A stretch of DNA of 64,000 nt from Spirodela intermedia (taxonomy: Eukaryota > Streptophyta > Magnoliopsida > Alismatales > Araceae). The stretch is from assembly GCA_902729315.2 (NCBI GenBank), contig LR746272.1, forward strand, positions 10,968,327-11,032,326, in the 5' to 3' direction. This document shows positions 1 to 10,986 of this stretch, piece after piece; position 1 is the first letter of the stretch, and each line of letters begins with the position of its first letter. The translations under genes were made by a program, and so were the position numbers. The notes beneath the pieces are model-generated. The model made no database searches and was not told the origin of the DNA. It was given only the letters and a program-made list of their open reading frames with translations.

Positions 1-17
1 ATTTGTGTCTTTTGCAG

Positions 18-2405
18 AGTCAGTATCTGTCTGCGCTGCATATTATTCTGAAAGGTCAGGTGAGAATGACATATGATGATCAAACTTTGCGGAGCCCAAA
101 TGTTCGCAGCCTTCCGTCTCCTAATATTACACAGGAAGATCATGCCCACAGAAACAGTGTGCATGAGGTTCTGTTCTCGGAAGGAAGCCACTTTGGCGAC
201 TGGACACTTCTTGGAGAGAAGATTGGCTCATTGAGTGCTATTGCTGTTGGTGAAGTTGTTTGTGCAGTCATTACAAAGGAGAAGTTTGATTCAGCCATCG
301 AACCTTTACCAAACCTTCCACCAGATGATCAAAAGTACGTAGATTTATAAAGGGTTGATTTTACATCTTTTGTCTTTAATGTGAGCCATAATTACTGAGA
401 GATGAACCATGGCTGTGATACTTGAAGTGTAGACTGCTCCTACAGTGTTTTCCCTCTCTGAGTTACAATACTGATATTTTATAGCGTGACTCAGGTTGAA
501 AAATTCTCTGGTTTCCTTGAAAGGTGCCATCACAGATGATGCCACAAGGCTGTCTAAAATTCGACTTTCTGATCTGGTACGTGGTTAGTTGCTTGAGTCT
601 TTTTCTTTGGATCGCTTTTGCGTTCTCATTGCCAATGGTCTTCCAGGAGACTTTTAATCTAATATTGATTTCAATCCAGGAATGGAGAAAGGCCATACAT
701 GCAACTGACTACAGTGATCTGGGCATTGTCCTTTGGAAAGATTCAAGTAGGTTTGACAAAATGATTGATTTTTTCATTTGTGAATGAGGCTGCATACCTT
801 CCCCAAAAGGTTTATATGCTTTACTACCTCTTTGTAAAAAGCTATTTCCTCTGTTCTTTGGATGGATTTCAGAAGAGTTTCTGACTTTGAAAAGATTTTC
901 AAAGAAGAAGATCAGGCAGCTTGGAAAAGAAAATCACGTTCTCAAGGAGAGAGATCTATTGAAGAGCCTGAGTCATTCAGCTCATGTGCCTCGTGTCCTT
1001 TGCACACTTGCTGACCAATCGTATCTTGCAATACTGCTTAGTGCGTGTCTGTCTTGTTCACTATCTTCGATACTGTACAAGCCCCTGGATGAACCAACAG
1101 CACGATTCTGTGCTGCGTCCGTGGTAGTTGCTTTGGAGGAACTTCACGAAGTCAGCTTCTTTTTCTTGCTCTTCTCCTCCATATATAGTTTGCGTACTGT
1201 GTGTCATTCTAACACACATCCTATTTGAATGCAGACCTCTACCCTTTATAGAGGTGTCTCACCTGAGATTCTAATGCTTGACCGTCGTGGGCATCTGCAG
1301 GTTAGATTTTTGACTTTTTATTTAAATTTTTAGTTGCTTTCTATATTTATTGGCGCTACCGATACAATATCACCTTGTATTCTCAAAACGTGTAGCTGGT
1401 AGACTTTCGATTTGCGAAAAAGTTGGCTGGTGAAAGGACATTCACCATCTGTGGGACCGCTGATTCCTTGTCTCCAGAGATACTTCAAGGGAAAGGGCAC
1501 GGTCTCGCTGCTGACTGGTGAGTGTGCTTAAAACAGAGTTCTGACTCTCTTTTAGGGTTTCATGTGCGTTAGTATGATGCAGTATGTCCCAAGAAAGACC
1601 GTTGATGGCGTATTGGATCAACAAAATTAGTTTTTTTAATTTATTTTTTCTATTGGGCTCATCTTCCAATCGTATCATTGGGATGGTTTCTGATCTGTTT
1701 TAATTTTTGTTTTTGTTTTTGTCGACTAAAAATGCAATTGGATTTTTATGGTTCTTCCCAGTTTCCTCAAGCTTTGTGATCTTCTGGATTAACTCTAATG
1801 GTGTTCGTCTGATTGGTGAAAATCCTCTCGTTTATACAGGTGGGCATTGGGGGTGCTGATTCACTTCATGCTTCAAGCTGAAATGCCATTTGGCTCATGG
1901 AGGGAGAGTGAACTAGAGACGTTCTCAAAGATCGCCAAGGGGCGTCTGTCTCTTCCAGAAACTTTCAGCAGGGAAGTGATCGACCTCATCACCAAGGTGT
2001 GATTTTTTATTTTTTTTTAAACGCACTTGCATATCTACCCATTGATTTCTCCCTCGATCTTGCGTACAACTCTGATGGGAGTTTCTTCTCTGATACTCGG
2101 ATATAACTTAACGAATCTGAGATAAGTAGTCACCTACTTACCGTGGTCGTTGCCAGCTGCTGGAGGTCGACGAGACGAGGAGACTGGGCAGCGATGGCGC
2201 CGAGTCCGTAAAGAAGCATCCGTGGTTTAGTGGCCTCGATTGGAAGGGATTTGCAGACTGCACTGTTCCTGTCCCCCAAGAGATCACTTCCAGGATAGAC
2301 TACTACCTGGAAAACCGCGCAGAGGGCGCCAAAACTCCGACTATTTCTTCTCCATCTCCAGAGGCAGATGAGGCGGGCGCGCCGCAGTGGCTCGAAGATT
2401 GGTGA
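18..2405 (+). CDS. Protein phosphatase 2C / cyclic nucleotide-binding / kinase-domain protein (3' part)
   Basis: This is the C-terminal 445 residues of the plant protein that fuses a PP2C phosphatase, a cyclic nucleotide-binding domain (cNBD) and an AGC-like kinase domain (Arabidopsis At2g20050 type, proposed plant PKG). The 5' exons with PP2C lie left of the window. Exons: 18-334, 495-576, 680-746, 873-1150, 1235-1300, 1396-1517, 1840-1996, 2157-2405; all phases join. The cNBD end contains GSHFGDWTLLGE. The kinase part shows LTLKRFSKKK (lysine strand), VDFRFAKKL, the activation-loop-like TFTICGTADSLSPEIL, ADWWALGVLIHFML and KHPWFSGLDW, and ends QWLEDW. The HRD aspartate is missing (LYRGVSPE) and DFG reads DFR, so it resembles a pseudokinase, although kinase activity has been reported for family members. 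Family identity is secure; the first visible exon may be incomplete only on its upstream side. Confidence 0.9.
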
Positions 2406-2703
2406 GGCTTCCAAGAGGATCTCGTGAAAGCCATTGGGAGCTCTGTCGAGGTTGCTGAAGCTCTCAAAGCAGCAGCTTTATCGCGTTCGCGATCATGGTG
2501 ATGCTCCTAAACGGGACGGCCAGCTGCCCTTGAAGACGGGATCGGAGTTTTCGGCTTCGGTTTTTCTATATGATATGATGTGTGTGTGTGGAAGGGGGGT
2601 TCGTGTGAAAATCTTTCACGTGGAATTTTGTATGGAGAGGAAATCTCTCGTAGAAAATGTTCGTGTGGAACCAACCTGTTAACGGAGGAAATTCCTTCCA
2701 TGT

Positions 2704-2709
2704 AATAAA
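2704..2709 (+). terminator. Candidate polyadenylation signal (AATAAA)
   Basis: A canonical AATAAA lies about 300 bp after the stop codon of the PP2C/cNBD/kinase gene, a plausible distance for its 3' end. The motif is common by chance, so this is only a candidate. Confidence 0.4.
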
Positions 2710-3020
2710 TGCGTTATTCGTGGATGATTTATCACTGGACCCATGATCCCTCGTGCACTTCCTGGCTTCATATTTTGCAAGTTTCCTATTATAAAGCACC
2801 GATCATATGGGTTCTTTCAATCTCTCTCGGCTTTCATTTCTTCATGATTTTTGTTTTCTAGTGTAAGAAGTTGTGTACCATCGGTGGGGGTGTCAGCAGC
2901 CTGGCCCCGGGCCCCCAACCCGAGCATCTCTTACAGGGCCTGACCTCAGCTCGGGGTCAGAAAACCCTGGAAACAGACTCCTGGTCCGACTTTGCGGGCT
3001 TTGGGGTCAGACTTCAATGC

Positions 3021-3071
<51 letters not shown>
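3021..3071. repeat. Compound (GT)n(GA)n microsatellite
   Basis: About ten GT units run directly into about fifteen GA units. It is a simple sequence repeat with no coding content. Confidence 0.95.
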
Positions 3072-3075
<4 letters not shown>

Positions 3076-4668
3076 GGAAGTTGACTGCTTGGGTCGAATC
3101 CTAACAAAAAATTAAAGTCAGGTCACATTCTATGCCGATTCATTTACACCTAAACGACCGCAGATATTCATGGAGCAATAAATGCGCCCCAAGTTATATA
3201 TTATCTCTGCGGTTAATCATCGAAAAGGCTTCGTAAATACGAAGCACTGAGCAGAATCTTAATGTTCTGCGTCCTGTTTTCTTGTCAATCGTTTTCAATG
3301 TCTCTATCGGATGCAAAATCTTGTATGGGATCTTCCGTCCAAACTGTCACTCGGACAACGAGGAGAGCAGTCACTAATTTTCCATCTCTGCCGTACACGG
3401 CTTGTGGAGCTCTCTTGAGAAGGAGCTGTGGAATAGTCTAATCAGGCGGAAGAAACCCATTTGAGACGTCGGACACGATGGCATATTCCCCGAGAGATGC
3501 AGGATGACACGCGTGGCTTCGCTGCCCGTCCGGCTTGCAGAGAGTGCAGGCTCAGAAATCCATGGCGGCGACGATCAGTCTCGTGAAAGGCGGCAGTCAT
3601 ACAGACGCGAAAGGTAATCTGTTCGTCGATGGCTCCGGGATCGATAGTGACGATGATCAATGACGACAAGGCTCCGAGATCGACGGTCGGCTTGGGGACG
3701 CTCTCCTTTCAATCTGAACTTCGCAAGACAGCGACTACGAGGTCGGAGCTGCTCAGGGAAATCTGCTCTGTCCTTCAGAACCTCCACCGTCGTTCTCTCT
3801 CTCTCTCTCTCTCCCTCCTCTTTCACTACATTATTTGCACATGTTGGAAAGGGTGATAAGATAGAGACAAGACATTGGGCTGGAAACAATAATTGAGGGC
3901 TAGCAGACGAGATCCGTCACTTGGCCGCGTTTATTAAGAAATCCGAGATCTCTATCATTTCGCGACGTTCTATTAAAGAAACCCATCAATCGGAAACGAA
4001 AGAAGACTTCCATATCTAAGCTTAGCTCAAACCAAAATAACCAACAATCATTAGCTCTCCCTGGAAAGGAGGTGAATCTCTCTCTCTCTCTCTCTCTCTA
4101 TCTATCCATCCATCTACCTTTCCATAAATAGAAATAATATGTAAGATCAACGTCCTCATCACAAGAACGCATTATGCACGTGGAAACTACGTAGTTGTTT
4201 TGGTATCCAAAGGAAAGTGCGACTTGGCATCTTTTCCCCTCGGATCAGCTTGGTGGCAGGATCGTCATCAATTGAGGGGATCGCAACGATTTTAGAACGT
4301 CCTCACCGTATATATTAGAATGTGGAAAATGTTGTAGAACTAGGAATTATGTAATGACATCTTGACAAATGATTTGGTTTGGGGTCAAGGGCCGTTACTG
4401 TCACCAGCCTGGCGTGATCTTCGACAGCACAGAGAGCTCGATAGGACTCTGGGCTCCTGGTCTTAGTTCCTGTTTATTGCGCTGAGGCCAACTCCGACAC
4501 AGTCAAGAGGCTAGTCATGTCACTCCCAGCCTATGTGAGCTAGGCGTGGATGACGAAGGCTCACTGTCACCTAGTGATGGCTCTATCTATACATACTCAG
4601 CAAGCAGAGGGATGAAGATGCGGTAGGAGGGACGGAGGAAGCAGAGAGGAGTAGGTGAGGTGACCAGA

Positions 4669-5599
4669 ATGGCGAAGATTGCGATTGGGAGTAGCGACGA
4701 GCCCGTGCAGCCAGACTGCATCCGTGCGGCGGTTGCCGAGCTGATCCTCACGTTCCTCTTCGTCTTCGCTGGCGTCGGGGCTGCCATGGCCGCCGGTACC
4801 CTCTCCCGCAGGCCTTTCCTTTCCATTCACCCTAAGTTTCCGAACGCCAACGTCTTCCCCTTCTTTTCTTGGCTTCACTGTAACAGCGAAGATGGTGGGA
4901 GGAGGAGGGATCGCAGGCCTGACAGCCGTGGCCGTTGCTCACGCTTTAGTGGTGGCTGTGATGATCTCGGCGGGCCTTCACATCTCTGGTGGGCACCTCA
5001 ACCCCGCCGTCACACTGGGTCTTCTCGTCGGTGGCCACATCTCCATCATCCGTTCCATCATCTACGTGGTCGCCCAGCTTCTGGGTTCTTCCCTGGCATG
5101 CCTCCTCTTGAAGTACCTCACAGGAGGCCTGGTGAGCACAATTCTTCACTCAGACCTCTACGCTTGATCCCTTTTCTTCAAACTCCTGATGCCGGAGCGT
5201 CAACGGGAGCTGCCGCAGGACACTCCGGTTCACACCCTCGCCGCCGGGATGGACGCTATCCAGGGGCTGATCATGGAGATTGTCCTCACGTTCTCCCTAC
5301 TGTTCACCGTCTACGGCACGATAGTAGATCCTAAGAAGATCGTCCCCCCTGGGCTAGGTCCGCTACTGGTGGGGCTGGTGGTGGGTGCCAACATCCTCGC
5401 CGGCGGACCCTTCTCTGGCGCGTCCATGAACCCTGCCAGGTCCTTCGGGCCTGCTCTAGCGATCTGGGACTGGACAGATCACTGGGTTTACTGGGTCGGC
5501 CCCCTCATCGGTGGCGCCCTCGCCGGCCTGGTCTACGACAACTTCTTCATCATCGAAAGTACCCATGATCCCCTCCCAACGGGGGAGGAAGGATACTGA
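4669..5599 (+). CDS. TIP4;1: Tonoplast intrinsic protein, TIP4 type (aquaporin)
   Basis: Major intrinsic protein of 250 residues, expected to form a six-helix tetrameric channel for water and small neutral solutes in the vacuolar membrane. Exons 4669-4795, 4887-5131 and 5219-5599 join in frame. The start gives [12 protein letters not shown] and the first helix [18 protein letters not shown]. Both NPA boxes are present ([24 protein letters not shown]). The selectivity-filter residues inferred from alignment are His (AVAHAL), Ile, Ala and Arg, the HIAR pattern known for TIP4;1. The short C-terminus ends in TGEEGY. Introns fall after the first G of codon 43 and after GGL, exactly as in the TIP2 gene 3.2 kb downstream. 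TIP4 rather than TIP1/TIP3 is chosen from the filter and from [10 protein letters not shown] and [16 protein letters not shown]. Confidence 0.93.
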
Positions 5600-8500
5600 A
5601 GAGCTTTCCTTGCCTTGGGGCCAGGCTTATCTCCCGATCTCATTTGCTAAGCTGTGGCTGTTGTCGTGGTTTAATCTGCCACGTATTTCCCTTCCAGCAA
5701 CATATTTCGACGCTCGCTGTCGTATCCATGCGTGTAACACGCAACATACCCTAAACCTTAAAATTAATAAATCATGGCAATTGTTGGTAGCTGGGAATTC
5801 ATTGGCTTATATAGCATCCATTAGCTAGAAAATAGAGAAAAGTTTGAATTAAATACAATTTTAAAAGAGAGAAGTTATTGAGCGTATCAACGGGGGAAAT
5901 TAAGCGTGAGAGCAGTGAAAAATTTCAGCACTCGAGCGAGTGCTTCCCATTTCACTCAGGGAGAAGGCCAGTCACACGGCAGACAGTGAGAATTTCATCA
6001 GGCCTGGCCCAGATCAGCCTTGACCAACAGCAATTATTATCCACTTAATGTAAGGCCCGAGCCCATAGACAGCACGGCCTCCTTAGGGGCCTCACTGGCC
6101 CCACCAACACCGATATCAATCGTTCATCAATATCACGTTGATCCTATTCTCAATTATAGGGTATCGTCGTAATTCGATTCTAGAGAGGACTAAATTATCC
6201 GCAATCAGTGTGCTCGGAGTTTGACCCTGAAATGGTTTACATCTGTTCATGAAAATCACGTCTGGTAGCTTCAAGTGAAGGGAATCATCCCCTCGCCAAC
6301 GTTTACACTTTCGCTACCAGGAGATGCCCAAATGATGGACGTATTAGCACCTAGAACAGACGTTTCTACTGTACTCAAAGAGGCATAAGGAGCCCACTCG
6401 CCGGTGCCATATCCTTCTTCGCGTTGGAACATATCATGAAATGACGAGCGTCTGCGTGAGGAAGCATGGGGTTTCCTTGTAAGAAGGATAGGACGTGTGC
6501 GAGTTAATGGGCGTAGATACTTCTCCATGCTGATATTCATTCATCTGGGCATCTCCTCCTCGGCAAAGAGAGCTTGAATTCTAGTGGAGATATGTCGTGA
6601 GAGGATACGTGTAGCAGGAGGGTTGGAGCCCAAGCTCTTTGCCTCTGTTGGAGTGGAGATCCTCCCAAGGTTTCTTTAATGAATGCCTGGAGCGAAAAGA
6701 ATAATTCGGATCTGAAGGAAACTGACTCCATGCCGATCATCAAAACCTAACACAGAAGATTGTCTTACGTCTGCGCCTCTCTAGAGCCAGCCGTAAAAGC
6801 TGGTTCTCTGCAGGTGCTGACGGCCATTTGGGTCATTTGACAACGCTCAAGTAATTTAGGAGATTATTGCTATGATAATTATTCTCAAATGAGATTAACA
6901 CCGTTAAAAATAAGATAATAATTGATTTTTTTTCCATGCTCTACTTTTTATAAAAATATTAACTCGTCAAACTGGTGAATGATTATACGGCCCTAGGATA
7001 GATGCTAGAAGGGCTCTCATAGGTCACATTCCCAATAAAAAAGTTGTCTGCAAAAGACCTTTTTCTGCGTAGCCTCATGCCCACACAAAAAGGCATTCAC
7101 TCTCACTCAGTCTCAATCTCACACTCTCTCGCTCTCTCCCTCCCCCCCCCTTTCATCGAGCATCCCCCGCACCAGCTCCACCCTCCCGGCTGTGCATGGG
7201 CCTCCATGTCGGGGCCGTACACTCACAAGACGTCAGGGGAGGTCCACGTAATTCAGTGACCGAAGACGAGAAGATCTGGGGTGTGAGAGAGAGAGAGGGT
7301 AAGGAGGTCGGCCTAGCACTGATTCCTTCCTGCGCATGCGCCAAAGAGAGGGCACCCACCCCAACCTGTCCGACCCGGTGAAACTACTCCGTCAGGCCTC
7401 ACTCTACGACAACGCCGCTGCCGCCTCTCCTCCACCACTCGTTCCCTCAAGTGAAATCCGGCAGCTTCTCGCTTTCCAGGTTTCCCCGAGCCTGGCCGTG
7501 CGCCCTCTCTCCCCCCGCGTCCCTAAACTCTTCCACCTGCGTCCTTCAAAGACGAAATCTATCTCCGTCCGCAAATGTCCGCATCAGAGGAGAACGCCCA
7601 CCCTGTGGTCTTGGGGGGCTCCCAAAGTCTCTCTCCTCTAAACCAACCCGTTAGTCAACAGCGAGACGAACGAGAGTCAAGCCCACTCTCAGTCTCCCCG
7701 CAACGGTCAACAGTCACCGCGGTCTTCCAACGTAGCCATGAGTCCGCTGACCCCCGGGGTTGCCTCAGAAGCGCCGAATCGTTCGGCATCTACCAGGCTG
7801 TCTCCTATCCTCATCAACCCTGGACCAACCGAGTTGGATACGGCGACCCCCTTGTCTTCACCTCATCCTTGATATGAAAGAGTAAATATCTCACCGCCAG
7901 AAAAGATTTTTTTATTAACCTCCAAGGCATGAGATGATAAGGTTGGTCGGCGTGGCCTGTGGCGGGGAGCACGCGGGCCGGCATGATCAGAGTGCTGACG
8001 TGTCTCACCTACCAAAAGAATAACGTCCAGCCGGGACGGTAATATCTCTGGAGATCTTCGCCACGTGGGAGCGTGGCCCCTTGCGACCGCGGCCGACTCG
8101 CGACGGCCGGCTGTCAGCTACTCAATTGGCGCAATCGGGGACCAGATATTCCAGCGCCGCAGTCAGAAATTACAAAAATAGAATCTACGTGGAATGGAAA
8201 AAGATATGATACTACACCCCTTCTTCTTGGATCTGTCTCTTTCCCTGGTCGGCTGGAAACCAATTAATACAAGGGGTGAAAATAACATGAAAGGAGGGGG
8301 GCGGGGGGTGATGCCAAACCGACCAGCTGGGCGGGAAGTTGAAGGGGGTGACGCGGCAACAGGATATTGGATGCTGGCCGAATAGCGGCGCCCGGTGGAC
8401 CAAGGGATACGGGCCGCCGCCCAATGACCTCACGAGACGGACGGCCCGTTCTGGGGCTAGGACGAGCCCACCACAACAGCGATGATTGAAGGAGTGGGCC

Positions 8501-8663
8501 AGCGGGCCGAGATTTAGAAGCCACATGGGATGGCGGGAGGGATTATTAATGGGCTTCCCGACGGATGCAGGAGACCATGATAGGACAGCTGGCGGATGGA
8601 TATTGGATATGGCTCGCCTGCGTCGTTCGCCTCATCCGCTCCATCGCCGGCGAGCTGAGCTGG
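5600..8663. other. Spacer between the two aquaporin genes
   Basis: About 3 kb without a supportable gene. Two short overlapping minus-strand frames (6537-6743 and 6271-6540) and several frames at 7040-7880 resemble no family I know. The part from about 7080 is pyrimidine-rich. From about 8300 to the TATA box the sequence is GC-rich and likely promoter of the TIP2 gene. Confidence 0.5.
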
Positions 8664-8670
8664 TATATAA
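8664..8670 (+). promoter_or_regulatory. TATA box of the TIP2-type gene
   Basis: TATATAA sits 97 bp upstream of the start codon in an otherwise GC-rich stretch, which would give a leader of roughly 65 nt. Position and motif both fit a plant core promoter. Confidence 0.65.
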
Positions 8671-8766
8671 CGCCCCCTCCCTCTGCGGAGGTCTCTCACG
8701 ATTCTTAGCTTCATCTTCTTCCCTCAGTGAATTTAGCGCCGGTTGGGACCAAGAGCGAGCCTCGCC

Positions 8767-9676
8767 ATGGCTGGAATCGCCTTCGGCCGCTTCGATGACT
8801 CCTTCAGCGGCGCCTCTATCAAGGCTTACATCGCGGAGTTCATCTCCACGCTTCTCTTCGTCTTCGCCGGAGTAGGATCGGCCATAGCCTACGGTTGGGT
8901 TCCCGCGTTGCACTCGTGGAGCGGTCTGACTTTTGTTTCTTGGGTGGTGATTCTGGCTGAAGACGTTGACCATGTGCAGGGAAGTTGACTTCGGACGCGG
9001 CCCTCGACCCCGCCGGACTAGTGGCCGTGGCGGTTACCCATGGGTTCGCTCTGTTCGTCGCTGTTGCAGTCGGCGCCAACATTTCCGGTGGTCACGTCAA
9101 CCCCGCCGTCACCTTCGGCCTGGCCCTCGGCGGGCAAATCACCATCCTTACCGGTATCTTCTACTGGGTTGCACAGCTCGTTGGCGCCATCGTTGCCTCG
9201 CTGCTCCTGAAGCTGGTCACCGGCGGCCTGGTAAGCGAGAAACCATCGAACACAGTCTCGGCCAGTTCCAGCACCATAGCGCTTCGTCTCACTGCTCGCT
9301 CGTGCAGGCTATCCCGACCCACTCGCTGGGGTCCGGAGTAGGAGCCCTGGAGGGTGTCGTGCTCGAGATCGTCATCACCTTCGGTCTCGTGTACACCGTC
9401 TACGCCACCGCAGTGGATCCCAAGAAGGGTTCAGTGGGCACCATCGCCCCCATCGCCATCGGTTTCATCGTCGGTGCTAACATCCTCGCCGCCGGGCCCT
9501 TCTCCGGTGGATCCATGAACCCCGCTCGCTCTTTCGGACCCGCCGTCGTCAGCGGCGACTTTTCAGGGCACTGGATCTACTGGGTGGGCCCTCTTATCGG
9601 CGGCGGCTTGGCTGGCCTCGTCTACACCTACGCCTACCTGTCCTCGGAGCATGCACCACTCGCGAGCGACTTCTAG
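8767..9676 (+). CDS. TIP2;1: Tonoplast intrinsic protein, TIP2;1 type (delta-TIP)
   Basis: Vacuolar-membrane aquaporin of 248 residues; the TIP2 group conducts water and, in characterised members, ammonia. Exons 8767-8893, 8980-9230 and 9308-9676 join in frame. The N-terminus [13 protein letters not shown] is the TIP2 signature, followed by [21 protein letters not shown] boxes are [12 protein letters not shown] and [12 protein letters not shown]. The inferred selectivity filter is His, Ile, Gly, Arg (TIP2 pattern), and loop C has the histidine in [10 protein letters not shown] that corresponds to the extra filter residue described for AtTIP2;1. Both introns match those of the TIP4 gene upstream. 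A TATA box lies 97 bp before the ATG. High GC throughout. Confidence 0.95.
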
Positions 9677-10986
9677 ATTCAAGACCTTGATGAAAAAATC
9701 TGCGGATTGAAAGGGTGAGGAGCTGAAATGTTTCCAAGCTCGTGCTTCTTGTTGTCGGAATAATCTTTTCCGAGCCTTAGTGTTTCGTTGTAAAGGTCTC
9801 TGTCTGCATTTGCTTTCTTATGGTCGTGCACCTTCTGTATCATTCATGAGAGACCGTGGCGCAGTCACTGGGTTTGAATTTCTCCTACCTATCTACTGTT
9901 GCGATCACCCCGCGACTCAGATAATTTAAGGTGGAAGGTGTGGTGCCCTCGGCTTCCTTCACTGTGAGTCCCGGGGGCCTCCAAGACGGAATCGGTCCGA
10001 GTGCATTGAACCATAGGAGCCCATCCTAACCCTGGACTTTAATGTGCAATGGTCCATTCCAGTCTAAATCAACCGCGTCCGAAGACAAGGTTCTCACGTG
10101 AACCAGGAATGGGGTTGATAAGCTCCACGCTGTCTGGTTGCGGGTGACTGTAGACCCCATCCCCCACTTCATTTCTTGCGCACTTGCCCACATCCGTCCA
10201 CGCGTCCCCGTAGTGGCGACACTGTATAGTGGTGAGTAGTATCAAAATCAGGACCAAGTAAGTTCATCTACTTATCCACATCACTTCTTTCACTTCATAT
10301 GGTTCGATGAACCCTAATTACAGTTCGACGAAAAGGTCGCGAAAATTGTTGCATACAAAGTTAGTTTATTTTCAAAAAGCATTATTTCTCGGCACAAACT
10401 CATGAATTCGTTTTGACAAGCGAGAGAATAAGAGTTAGTGGACTATACATAAAAGGAGCTGCAGCTGGTGAATGTGTTTCATGGGTGCATCTTTGACGAT
10501 ATAACAATAAAATTTTGAGTAACTCATTTTGGCGTAGAGAAATCGATCAAACCATATGTTTTTGGTAACAAAATCATGATCATATTCTTGGTTATTCCCA
10601 GATCAGGTATTGGACGACATTCCCTCAGGGATCCTTTTTTTCTCACACCGGTGTGAAACAAGGAAAAAGGGGCAAGCTCTCTAGTTTCAACGCGACTGTG
10701 TCTGGGACCACGGCCGACGCGGTTGGTTGACAATCACGCTGTGCTCTAGAAGCCGTGAAATTTCGGGGGGGGGTTCCGCTGTGGAGGAGCCTCCCGGGAG
10801 AAGCTTCTTCCGAATTTCTTTGTTCAGTAGAGGGGAGAGGCTTCATTTACCTGTTCACTCGCTCCCGTCTTCCTTATTTGATCGGAACAAAGAGCTCCTT
10901 CTCGTAACCCCCCGATCCTCACTTTCCCACACATCGTAGTTCCATTTCTGGCGTCTCCAGAGACTCAAAAGCTTATTACTGGAGAC
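9677..10986. other. Spacer: TIP2 3' UTR and ankyrin-gene promoter
   Basis: No supportable gene. The left end is the probable 3' UTR of the TIP2 gene and the right end the leader of the ankyrin gene. Short frames at 10069-10257 and 10524-10939 match no family. Confidence 0.5.

Larger units (their letters stand above)
2406..4668. other. Spacer: 3' UTR, microsatellites, TIP4 promoter
   Basis: No supportable coding gene. The stretch holds the presumed 3' UTR of the upstream gene, a GT/GA microsatellite at 3021-3071, CT tracts near 3793-3812 and 4077-4099, and the upstream region of the TIP4-type gene. Short open frames around 3440-3900 occur on both strands, resemble no family and look random. 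A weak TATA-like stretch lies near 4586-4594. Confidence 0.6.

Noticed and set aside
6271-6743. Two consecutive minus-strand frames (68 and 89 codons) with an ATGA overlap
   Set aside because: No recognisable motif, no plausible splice structure and no family similarity; likely chance frames.
7336-7877. Plus-strand frames of about 100 codons between the aquaporins
   Set aside because: Low-complexity Ser/Pro composition from pyrimidine-rich DNA, with no domain.
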